From a virus, in IMG/VR virus record IMGVR_UViG_3300032242_002232, positions 1-64,000 of that record: a DNA stretch of 64,000 bases; one strand, given 5' to 3'. How positions within the stretch are numbered: position 1 is the first letter of the stretch; every line of letters begins with the position of its first letter. Below the pieces are notes generated by a model. It saw nothing but the letters and a program-made list of their open reading frames with translations. It had not been told where the DNA came from and made no database searches. Position numbers and translations under genes: made by a program. Shown in pieces: positions 8,968 through 16,064 of this stretch.

Positions 8968-9401
8968 TGGGTTTATTTAGTCGAAAGAAAAAGAGAAGGA
9001 TTACAAAGCTTATAGAAATTCGTATGCCTATTTTAATTAGGCAAATGATTTACGATTCTATATTTGATGATCCGGAGCACATAGCAGAAGCTATGGGATT
9101 GCCACCAATTTCACAAGAAGTTTCAGAAATGGAAGAACAAGCAAGCGTAGATCGTTTAGCACAGTTTGCGGCTTTAGTACCATTTTTAGAATCTCACGCA
9201 GATATCGCTGCTAGGATTGCAACTGCTGCTTATAGGATTGAAAGCATAGAAGACACTGCATTAGAAAATTTTATGGATGAAGAGCACCTAGATATGATTT
9301 TAAGTTTGTTTAGAATTGTTTCTTTATCTTCTTCGGTTTCTTCTATAGCAACTCTTATGGATTTAGGACTATTAGAGACGGAGGTACACGTCGATGAGTA
9401 A
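8967..9401 (+). CDS. Unknown protein after the polymerase
   Basis: Product of 144 residues with a basic start (GLFSRKKKRRITK) and a largely helical, acidic body. The start shares one base with the polymerase stop and the end overlaps the next gene by eight bases, so it belongs to the same operon. No motif recognised; a role in replication is only suggested by position. Confidence 0.6.
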   Translation: MGLFSRKKKRRITKLIEIRMPILIRQMIYDSIFDDPEHIAEAMGLPPISQEVSEMEEQASVDRLAQFAALVPFLESHADIAARIATAAYRIESIEDTALENFMDEEHLDMILSLFRIVSLSSSVSSIATLMDLGLLETEVHVDE

Positions 9402-9786
9402 TGCAGATTGGTACGCAAGAAAAATGGGCGCACAAAAACCCCAACAATCATCGCCACCATCATCCCCACCAGCACCTATGCGTTATACACCGCAACAGCG
9501 TCAAGAACCCAATGTTCCAGTTACATACGATCCTTCTGAAGATCAATTAGTTACTAGAGCTCAAAGTGCAAGAGAGTCTGACATGTGCCCAGGGTGTATG
9601 TCTGGAAATTATTTTGCCCCATTAGGGACACAACGTAAACGCTGTTATGATTGCGGATACCCAATAGTTCAACAAGGTTCCGGTTTATCAAGTTCAGGTA
9701 CAGGAAATGGTACTGTTAAGGCAGCAAGACAAGTAGGGCAAGAAGGCGGATTTAACCCAACAACAATCGTAGATCGGATCGGCTAA
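9394..9786 (+). CDS. Zinc-ribbon protein
   Basis: Product of 130 residues. The N-terminal half is rich in Pro, Gln and Ser and probably disordered. Residues about 63-90 form a zinc ribbon with CPGC and CYDC knuckles. The C-terminus is Gly/Ser-rich. It sits between the polymerase and recA with overlaps on both sides. Function unknown. Confidence 0.65.
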   Translation: MSNADWYARKMGAQKPQQSSPPSSPPAPMRYTPQQRQEPNVPVTYDPSEDQLVTRAQSARESDMCPGCMSGNYFAPLGTQRKRCYDCGYPIVQQGSGLSSSGTGNGTVKAARQVGQEGGFNPTTIVDRIG

Positions 9787-10847
9787 TGCCAACAATTAAT
9801 TCAGACGCTCTTAAAGTTATGGCAGTTATTAACAAGAAACTTGGCGCAGGTACAGTTGTCTTTGCAGATGAAGTAAATATTCCTGAGCGAATTACTACAG
9901 GATCATTAACTTTAGATACAGTTTTAGGTGGCGGTTGGCCTATGAATCATTGGGTAGAGCTGGTAGGCGAGGCGTCCCACGGAAAGACGGCTTTAGCACT
10001 TAAGACTATTGCAGCAAATCAATCTCGTAACCCAGATTTTACAGCAGTATGGATTGCTGCAGAGCAGTTTGATTCTGGATATGCAGAGATGTGCGGTGTC
10101 GATACAGCACGCGTAATTATTGTAGAGACTAATAGTATGGAGGACGCTTTTGAATCGGTTATTCAATTTATGGAAAGTAAAGCTGTTGACATGGTTGTGG
10201 TTGATTCCCTTCCTGCCTTGGTTCCTAACGCTGAAGATGAGAAGGCTATGGATGAATTCACTGTGGGTCGTGGCGCACTTATTACCAATAAGTTCTTTAG
10301 AAAAGTATCGGGAGTTACAAAGCGACTAATGGATGGGTCAGAACGCCCTATCCTTGGAATTATGATTAACCAGTACCGCATGAAGATTGGAGTTATGCAT
10401 GGGGATCCTCGAACAACCCCAGGCGGATTAGGTAAAGACTATGCCTACTCTATTCGTTGTGAGGTCAAGCGCGATGAGTGGATCGATGTAGGTACGGGTG
10501 AAAACAAGCGCCGTGTAGGTCAGACTATTCGTGTGCGAACCATTAAAAACAAGACTTTCCCCCCACAACAGACCGCTTATATGGATTTTTACTTCTCAGA
10601 AGGTGGAGAAATAGATGCCGGTGCTTACGATAGCGCCAAGGAGATCGTGGCAATGTCCCTAATTAACGGGGTGGTAGAACGTCGTGGCGGATGGATGTAT
10701 TATGGTGACCGTAAGTGGCAGGGTTCTATAAACCTTCTTAACTCTATTCGTGAAGAGGTTGAGCTTAAGGACGAGCTTACTGAGGCAGTTATGAGTTCGC
10801 TTAAACACGGTTCAGCTTCTATCATTGCAGTAGATGATGAAGAGTGA
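9786..10847 (+). CDS. recA: RecA-like recombinase
   Basis: A 353-residue strand-exchange ATPase. Walker A is GEASHGKT at residues 61-68 and Walker B is VVVDSLPALVP near residue 138-148; a following region (ALITNKFFRKVSG, GIMINQYRMKIG) matches the RecA core with an L1/L2-like stretch. It is expected to form filaments on ssDNA and drive recombination-dependent replication with the Hjc, Cas4 and RuvC-like nucleases encoded next. The P-loop variant GEASHGKT differs from GPESSGKT of bacterial RecA, typical of phage homologues. Confidence 0.88.
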   Translation: MPTINSDALKVMAVINKKLGAGTVVFADEVNIPERITTGSLTLDTVLGGGWPMNHWVELVGEASHGKTALALKTIAANQSRNPDFTAVWIAAEQFDSGYAEMCGVDTARVIIVETNSMEDAFESVIQFMESKAVDMVVVDSLPALVPNAEDEKAMDEFTVGRGALITNKFFRKVSGVTKRLMDGSERPILGIMINQYRMKIGVMHGDPRTTPGGLGKDYAYSIRCEVKRDEWIDVGTGENKRRVGQTIRVRTIKNKTFPPQQTAYMDFYFSEGGEIDAGAYDSAKEIVAMSLINGVVERRGGWMYYGDRKWQGSINLLNSIREEVELKDELTEAVMSSLKHGSASIIAVDDEE

Positions 10848-11154
10848 GGGGCAAAAACAGTCTCTTAAGCATGAAAAGCGTTTAGAGAAATCATTAGGCG
10901 GACAGCGCAGCGCTGCCTCCGGTGCTTTTTGGTCGCGCAAAGGTGATGTTAGGACTGACGACTTACTGATTGAACACAAGTGGACTGGAAAGAAAACTGT
11001 GACAATCAAATCGGAGGTTTTAAAAAAGATTACAAAAGAAGCTATCTTAGATAGCCGTATGCCTGTATTAGGGATTCATCTCGACGGTGAGAACTATGTT
11101 ATTTTGGGAGAGGAGGACTTTCTTGAACTACGTAATTCAATTCGAGGTGAATAG
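10834..11154 (+). CDS. Hjc-like PD-(D/E)XK nuclease
   Basis: A 106-residue protein with the small Holliday-junction resolvase layout: Glu14 in an N-terminal helix, a Gly/Ser-rich turn (SAASGAF), Asp38 in GDVRTDD, and the E-x-K pair (Glu47, Lys49) in IEHKW. It overlaps recA by 14 bases. A later RuvC-like gene gives the phage a second possible junction nuclease. It might instead act as a structure-specific or nicking endonuclease. Confidence 0.7.
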   Translation: MMKSEGQKQSLKHEKRLEKSLGGQRSAASGAFWSRKGDVRTDDLLIEHKWTGKKTVTIKSEVLKKITKEAILDSRMPVLGIHLDGENYVILGEEDFLELRNSIRGE

Positions 11155-11475
11155 TTGTACGAAAAAGATACAGTATCTTGGTCTTGGCGATATGAGGCCA
11201 AGTGCAAAGGCGAAGACACAGAAATGTTCTTTCCTCCCCGAGACAAAGCTTTATACAAGCCCATAGCCGATGCCGCTAAAGCTATTTGTTATGGTCGTGA
11301 TGGAAGGCCCGCATGCCCTGTAAAAGATCAGTGTTTAAAAGAGGCTATTAAAAACGATGAACTACACGGGATCTTTGGCGGTATGAGTCACAGAGAGCGC
11401 AATGCTCTTAAAAGGAAGTATACTAAACAAGGATTAACACTTGACCAATGGCTGGCTAAAAACAAGGAGTTTTAA
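11155..11475 (+). CDS. WhiB-like protein, copy 2, atypical cysteine spacing
   Basis: Product of 106 residues starting at TTG 11155, right after the previous stop and after GAGGTG. It has the WhiB order Cys17, Cys45, Cys54, Cys60 followed by GIFGGMSHRER, close to the G[IV]WGG turn, and a basic C-terminal region. The central pair is C-x8-C instead of C-x2-C, because a short GRDGRPA-type insert separates the cysteines. A 4Fe-4S cluster is still possible but the geometry would differ. It overlaps an alternative start of the next gene. Confidence 0.75.
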   Translation: MYEKDTVSWSWRYEAKCKGEDTEMFFPPRDKALYKPIADAAKAICYGRDGRPACPVKDQCLKEAIKNDELHGIFGGMSHRERNALKRKYTKQGLTLDQWLAKNKEF

Positions 11476-11476
11476 A

Positions 11477-12367
11477 TTGAGAGAAAAAGCAGTATCTAGT
11501 ATCAAGTTAAAAAATTACTTGGAGACTAAAAAGAGAGATACTCGCTTGATGGGCGAAATTGAGCGCCACATTTTATCAAAACCTTTTGAAGAGCGCAGTC
11601 AGACTGTTCTACATCCCTCTGATATTATTAAACCTGAGTGGTGCGCTCTCGCGGCCTATCATGCTCTTAATGGAAATTACATAGAGACTCGAGAGCGGCC
11701 CACTCTTCGACTTCAATCTATTTTTGATACCGGGCACGGAGCTCACGCAAAGTGGCAGGGGTATTTACGTGAGATGGGTGTTTTATTTGGTAAATGGCAT
11801 AACCATCGCACAGGAGATTACACTTGGGCTACTTCTAAAGATATTCGCGGCATAGCTTTACGCGATCTTGAGTATGAGGAAGTACCTTTGTATAGTGCTA
11901 AACACCGCATGTCAGGACACTCTGATGGTTGGGTTAAAGGTTTAGGAGAAGATTTTTTAATTGAAATTAAGACAATCGGTGCCGGAACTATACGCATAGA
12001 GGCTCCAGGGCTATTTGGCGGTAGCAATGATTTAGAGACTGCTTGGAGAAACATACGACAGCCATTCAGAACTCATCAACTTCAAGGCCAGGTATATCTA
12101 CATCTTTGCCACATCATGGCTGAAGAGGGCTCTTTACCCTCGGCGCCTAAGGAAATTGTCTTCATGTACGAACTTAAGTCAAATCAAGACTATAAAGAGT
12201 TCTCTGTAACCTACGATCCTGAATTTTCAAAACCTTATTTTGAAGCCGCTTTAGACGTAGTTTGGGCAGTAGAAAACGAACGCCCACCCGTGTGTACTAT
12301 TGATGCTGTGTTAGGATGTTCTCGTTGCAAGCCATTTAGGGGGGAAGATGTTAATGACATCAAATAA
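11477..12367 (+). CDS. Cas4/RecB-like PD-(D/E)XK exonuclease
   Basis: Product of 296 residues. The core has an early helix with HPSDI and WCALAAYHAL, a catalytic Asp in SGHSDGW, the E-x-K pair in IEIKT, and a QLQGQVYLH helix, the order seen in RecB-family nucleases. One N-terminal Cys plus three C-terminal cysteines (VCTID, then CSRC) resemble the iron-sulfur cysteines of Cas4/AddB. The start is TTG 11477, seven bases after AAGGAG. It would produce ssDNA ends for RecA. No CRISPR array is present. Confidence 0.78.
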   Translation: MREKAVSSIKLKNYLETKKRDTRLMGEIERHILSKPFEERSQTVLHPSDIIKPEWCALAAYHALNGNYIETRERPTLRLQSIFDTGHGAHAKWQGYLREMGVLFGKWHNHRTGDYTWATSKDIRGIALRDLEYEEVPLYSAKHRMSGHSDGWVKGLGEDFLIEIKTIGAGTIRIEAPGLFGGSNDLETAWRNIRQPFRTHQLQGQVYLHLCHIMAEEGSLPSAPKEIVFMYELKSNQDYKEFSVTYDPEFSKPYFEAALDVVWAVENERPPVCTIDAVLGCSRCKPFRGEDVNDIK

Positions 12368-12848
12368 TGTAGGTCTAAGTCAAGAAGCAATCGCTACGCT
12401 TTCTGATAGCGGTTTTAATCTGCCAAAGAAACCAAACTATGAAATTCCAAGTTTACCTCGAGATATTACTGAATTAGATGATCCCGCACTTATGGATTTA
12501 TTTGTGCAATTTACTCAATGGAATGATCACGCTTCAGGCCTATTTGCCGTAGCTGTTATTGATGAGAGAGAAGCTCAGCGGGCATTAGATAATGCAGAAG
12601 CTGTTGCAATTCTTAGTAATTGGACCGGAGCAAAAGGAACCACAGTAACTTTAGTCAAAGCCACAATTGCCGCTTCTCCTGAAATTCAAAAGCTTTCAAA
12701 AGAGCTAGATACTAAGTATGCCTTTCGTAAATTAATAGAGGCTCGTATGGAAAACGTAGAACGAGACGCCGCGCTAGTTTCACGAGAACTTACTCGTAGA
12801 ACCTCTGATGGGGGGATGCGCTCACGACAGCGTAAATTCACGACATGA
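12348..12848 (+). CDS. Unknown protein in recombination operon
   Basis: Product of 166 residues (ATG 12348, or ATG 12354 six bases after GGGGAAG). It is mostly helical with a charged C-terminal half (KLIEARMENVERDAALVSREL) and a basic end. It lies between the exonuclease and the RuvC-like gene and overlaps both. A recombination mediator or ssDNA-binding role is possible from position, but there is no diagnostic motif. Confidence 0.6.
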   Translation: MLMTSNNVGLSQEAIATLSDSGFNLPKKPNYEIPSLPRDITELDDPALMDLFVQFTQWNDHASGLFAVAVIDEREAQRALDNAEAVAILSNWTGAKGTTVTLVKATIAASPEIQKLSKELDTKYAFRKLIEARMENVERDAALVSRELTRRTSDGGMRSRQRKFTT

Positions 12849-13429
12849 AGTCAAAAACTTTGGTATTTGATGGTGGAGTAAAAGATAACGAAAAGGTTTA
12901 CCTTGGTGTTGATCAATCTCTAACACACTACGGTGTTACCGTGATAAGTGAAGACGGTTTACGATACAAAACTTGGGTTTATTCTTCCCCTTTACGAGGT
13001 GTTGATCGTTTACGAGATATCGCCTTATTTTTTGGAGAAAACATTCTTGAGGCATATGTAATCTTGGATTCAGCTATGGAGGGGTATGCTTATTCTTCCA
13101 CCATGGCACATATGGCTGGTGAGGTAGGTGCCATGACTAAGATGGAAATTGCTTGTTTTTGCTACTATGGAAAAGCAAAATACCCTTTGATTGTTTCCCC
13201 ATCAATGGTAAAAAAATATATAACCGGAAAAGGCACAGGAATTAACAAGAACCAAATTCTTTTAAATGTGTTTAAAAAATGGGGGATCGAGTTTACTGAT
13301 GACAACGCCGCCGACTCCTATGGGTTAGCCCGGATAGCCTCGGGCAGGGCAGACACCGCCTATGAAAAAGAAATAATTACTAAGCTAGAAGACCCAAAGT
13401 TTAGAGAAGGAGTCTATACAGGCAAGTAA
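12845..13429 (+). CDS. RuvC-like Holliday junction resolvase
   Basis: RNase H-fold nuclease of 194 residues. The acidic residues expected for RuvC are visible: Asp23 in LGVDQS, Glu79 in MEGYAY, and Asp153/Asp157 in DDNAADSYGLA. A basic KYITGKGTGINKNQ segment matches the DNA-contact region. It would cleave four-way junctions before packaging. The gene overlaps the previous stop (ATGA) and ends the replication/recombination block. Confidence 0.85.
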   Translation: MKSKTLVFDGGVKDNEKVYLGVDQSLTHYGVTVISEDGLRYKTWVYSSPLRGVDRLRDIALFFGENILEAYVILDSAMEGYAYSSTMAHMAGEVGAMTKMEIACFCYYGKAKYPLIVSPSMVKKYITGKGTGINKNQILLNVFKKWGIEFTDDNAADSYGLARIASGRADTAYEKEIITKLEDPKFREGVYTGK

Positions 13430-13518
13430 ATACACCTTTAGACCCTAAACGGGTATAAAACCAGCAATACTTAGTCCTGAGGGCATCACTATAAATCGAA
13501 CCCAAAGGACTACAAACA

Positions 13519-13797
13519 GTGACAGAAGAAACAGAAGATAAACATTTACGCGTTGGAGCAGGTTCTAACGCTCAATCTGTAGGCTCGGCTATTGCCCATG
13601 CCCTTTATGAATCCCCACAAGTTAAAGTACGCGCTGTAGGCGCCTCTGCTGTAAATCAAGCCGTTAAAGCTATCGCTATTGCCAGCGGCTACGTTGCCCC
13701 TCGAGGAGTGCGATTGGCCTGCATTCCAGGTTTTACTACAGTTGACTCAAGAGACGGCCAAATTTCGGCGATTGTCTTTACAATCTTCGGTCTATAA
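13519..13797 (+). CDS. SpoVS-like protein
   Basis: A 92-residue protein that matches stage V sporulation protein S almost end to end: LRVGAGSNAQSVGSAIAHAL, then VRAVGASAVNQAVKAIAIA and a C-terminal strand with GFTTVDSRDGQISAIVF. SpoVS has an Alba-like fold and is thought to bind nucleic acid; its biochemical role is poorly known even in bacteria. The start is GTG 13519 after AAAGGAC. It sits alone between the recombination block and a structural/lysis region and may act as a DNA- or RNA-binding regulator. Confidence 0.8.
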   Translation: MTEETEDKHLRVGAGSNAQSVGSAIAHALYESPQVKVRAVGASAVNQAVKAIAIASGYVAPRGVRLACIPGFTTVDSRDGQISAIVFTIFGL

Positions 13798-13845
13798 CGT
13801 ATTCTTGTACTGAGATCTCAACTCAACCTTAAGGAAGTAGAAACT

Positions 13846-14145
13846 ATGGCACGTCAGACAATGGGTAAAGAAGGAGCGAAGTTTTCTTCACCTTCAGCCT
13901 CACCCAAGGCAGGCAAACTTATGCCTAAGAAAGATTCAAAATCAATGGACCCATACGCCCAGCCAATGGGTAAAAAGGGTATGTCAGCTCCAGATAAAAA
14001 TGGTGCTGCCCATACAATTAAAGCTACATATATGAAGCAAAACGAACCGGCAGCCTCTTCAACTCAGGCAAATGGTCGTATCATGAACCCCGCAATTAAA
14101 AGAAGCGTTGACAGCTTCGGCGAAGGAATGAGCACTTCTTACTAA
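13846..14145 (+). CDS. Small basic disordered protein
   Basis: Product of 99 residues, rich in Lys, Ser, Pro and Met (for example SPSASPKAGKLMPKK), with no predicted fold that I recognise. A good AAGGAAG site precedes ATG 13846. Composition resembles the basic small proteins near 20-22 kb and 45-48 kb of the window, so it may be virion-related. Confidence 0.6.
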   Translation: MARQTMGKEGAKFSSPSASPKAGKLMPKKDSKSMDPYAQPMGKKGMSAPDKNGAAHTIKATYMKQNEPAASSTQANGRIMNPAIKRSVDSFGEGMSTSY

Positions 14146-14160
14146 AGTAGTGTAGGATTC

Positions 14161-14192
14161 TATGTAGGGCCTCTTAACCGAGGCTCTACATA
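14161..14192 (+). other. Intergenic RNA hairpin
   Basis: A 13-base inverted repeat (TATGTAGGGCCTC with GAGGCTCTACATA, one G-T pair in RNA) around TTAACC. There is no T tract, so it is more likely an mRNA processing or stability element, or a weak terminator, ahead of the gene at 14212. Confidence 0.5.
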
Positions 14193-14211
14193 AAGTCCTA
14201 GGAGGGGCAAC

Positions 14212-14445
14212 ATGTTAGACGAGCTTTATGAAGAAGCTAAAGATAAAAGCAAAATTAGTAATCATTGCGTAGTGGGTCAGTGGTCTGTTTCTTTGACTGA
14301 TAGTGACAAGGCTGCGTTTAATACATCAATAAATGATGTAGACTTTTCAACTAGAAGTTTATTTAAGCTATATCAAAAAGCAGGGGCAACCTTCGGCCTA
14401 ACATCTCTGCTTACGCACCGAAACGGAGAATGTGGATGTCCCTAG
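14212..14445 (+). CDS. Unknown small protein
   Basis: Product of 77 residues beginning MLDELYEEAK, after a strong GGAGGGG site. It has a helical N-terminus, a central NHCVVGQWSVSL stretch and ends in GECGCP, with Cys residues that could bind metal. It overlaps the phosphoesterase start. I do not recognise a characterised family. Confidence 0.6.
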   Translation: MLDELYEEAKDKSKISNHCVVGQWSVSLTDSDKAAFNTSINDVDFSTRSLFKLYQKAGATFGLTSLLTHRNGECGCP

Positions 14446-15614
14446 CAGATGAGTATGATTCTATAATTCAATCAGGTAACCAAGGTTCAGATAAAGTAAA
14501 TAAAAGCATTCCGGATGCTTGGCGTCCGCGTTCTGAAATTGGAACAGATGGTGGTTTTGTAGTTTCTACCCCTCGTCCAGATGGTAATACGCCTGGCGCA
14601 GAAGACATACTTCGTGAAGCAAATTTAAATCCCGAAGAGTGGGCAGTAGTTTCTCATCGTCGTTCTCGTTGGCAAACTTTTAATGGCGATTGGTTAGAAT
14701 CTTTTAGAGTTAACGTAGTCCCAGTACAAGGAAGCGTTGAAAAAGATTACGATTTAGAGCAACTACTCGATACTGTTTCTAAATGGAAACCCGGAAAAGT
14801 TACAGAGTTTAATGGAGATCTTACCGCCGTATACAGCATCGGAGATACTCAGTATGGTAAAGACGATACTCCAGCAATCATTGATCGTGTTTTACGTTCT
14901 TTAGATGAGGCTGTAGAGCATCACAAATATCTTTCAAAGAAGTACGATATAGGTCAAATAGCTTTACCTCAGCTTGGTGATTGCATTGAAGGTATGACAA
15001 GTCAAAAAGGTAAAGTAATGGGACGCCACGATATCGGGGTATCAGAGCAGGTACGTGTAGGTCGACGTATGTTGTTAGCTCAGATTAAAGCAATGGCACC
15101 TTTAGCAAATAAGATTATTGTTCCTGTAGTTCCAGGTAATCACGACGAAGTACAGCGTTTCTTAGTAGGTCGCCCAGAAGATTCATGGCAGATTGAGGTT
15201 GTTTCGCAGGTAGAAGACATCTGCAAAGAAAATGATTTTTTACGAGATCGCGTAGAGTTTAGATATCCAGCTGCAGACGACAGCACTATTGCTGTAAATC
15301 TAAGTGGTGTTTTATTTGGTATGGCTCACGGACATCAATCACGCGATATGGTCAAGTGGTGGGGTGGTCAAGCTATGGGACGTTGTGCTGTAGCAAACGC
15401 AGATATATTAAATGTTGGTCACTATCACCATTATTATGCCAAGAGCGTTGGTCCACGCTTATTTATTCAAAATCCAGCTATGGACAACGGTTCTGCTTGG
15501 TTTAGAGATAAGTCTGGTTTAGAAAGCGCCCCAGGCATAGTGTCTATGGTGCTAGGTGATGGTTTTGATCCTCGCCGAGAACTAATTGTTCTTGGTGGAC
15601 ATAACGATCGTTAA
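14436..15614 (+). CDS. Calcineurin-like metallophosphoesterase
   Basis: Product of 392 residues with the ordered metal-binding motifs of the metallophosphoesterase fold: GDTQYG (a variant of GDxHG), LGDCIEG, VPGNHDEV, MAHGHQ and VGHYHHYY. Members include Mre11/SbcD nucleases and phosphodiesterases. The first motif has Gln in place of the usual His, so one metal site may be altered. ATG 14436 is seven bases after GGAG; ATG 14430 is an alternative. Substrate unknown; DNA-end processing is one possibility. Confidence 0.78.
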   Translation: MSLADEYDSIIQSGNQGSDKVNKSIPDAWRPRSEIGTDGGFVVSTPRPDGNTPGAEDILREANLNPEEWAVVSHRRSRWQTFNGDWLESFRVNVVPVQGSVEKDYDLEQLLDTVSKWKPGKVTEFNGDLTAVYSIGDTQYGKDDTPAIIDRVLRSLDEAVEHHKYLSKKYDIGQIALPQLGDCIEGMTSQKGKVMGRHDIGVSEQVRVGRRMLLAQIKAMAPLANKIIVPVVPGNHDEVQRFLVGRPEDSWQIEVVSQVEDICKENDFLRDRVEFRYPAADDSTIAVNLSGVLFGMAHGHQSRDMVKWWGGQAMGRCAVANADILNVGHYHHYYAKSVGPRLFIQNPAMDNGSAWFRDKSGLESAPGIVSMVLGDGFDPRRELIVLGGHNDR

Positions 15615-15895
15615 GCTTTAGAAGACTTTTTCTTTTCTAATATTAAATCTTCTTCTGTTAAAGACTTGCTGTCAATTTGTGAAAAAGCAGCATCAATTTC
15701 AAGTTTATCAAGCTTGCCATCATCTAGAAATGAGCGGGCAAGTCTTTCTACCACTGTAGCTACGCCAGTAATTCCGGCTACAGCAACAGCTTTGATTGTT
15801 GATATGCCGGCCAAGGCTCCAGCACCAATTACTGATAAACCTGAGGCAGCAAATACTGCAAAAATACGGGCAATTGTGTTAGTTAGTTTGTTCAT
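15611..15895 (-). CDS. Small membrane protein
   Basis: Product of 94 residues. Residues about 8-48 are hydrophobic with small residues (FAVFAASGLSVIGAGALAGI, AVAVAGITGVATVV), likely one or two membrane helices, followed by a charged cytoplasmic tail ending in KKKSSKA. It is the last gene of a three-gene minus-strand cassette and converges with the phosphoesterase, sharing four bases. It could be holin-like, but it lies outside the main lysis genes. Confidence 0.65.
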   Translation of the reverse strand: MNKLTNTIARIFAVFAASGLSVIGAGALAGISTIKAVAVAGITGVATVVERLARSFLDDGKLDKLEIDAAFSQIDSKSLTEEDLILEKKKSSKA

Positions 15896-16064
15896 CTTTT
15901 TCCTTAGGGTTACGTAGACGATATGTTGCTATCCATAAAAATACGGAGATAAGGATTGCATCTCCAACTACAGTTTTAGCACTACCAGTTAATACCAACC
16001 ATGCAGCAAATAAACCTACAAAGGTCCAAATTTGGTTAGCTAAATCTTGCAAGATGCCTTTCAT
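15879..16064 (-). CDS. Small two-helix membrane protein
   Basis: Product of 61 residues with two hydrophobic segments (IWTFVGLFAAWLVLTG, AILISVFLWIATYRL) and a charged C-terminus (NPKEKDEQTN). The architecture fits a small holin or a membrane partner of the secreted protein encoded just upstream, with which it shares one base. It overlaps the next gene by 17 bases. Confidence 0.65.
   Translation of the reverse strand: MKGILQDLANQIWTFVGLFAAWLVLTGSAKTVVGDAILISVFLWIATYRLRNPKEKDEQTN

Noticed and set aside
11477-12367. Cas4-like gene as sign of a CRISPR system
   Set aside because: No array, Cas1 or Cas2 nearby; the gene sits in a recombination operon and is better read as a phage exonuclease.
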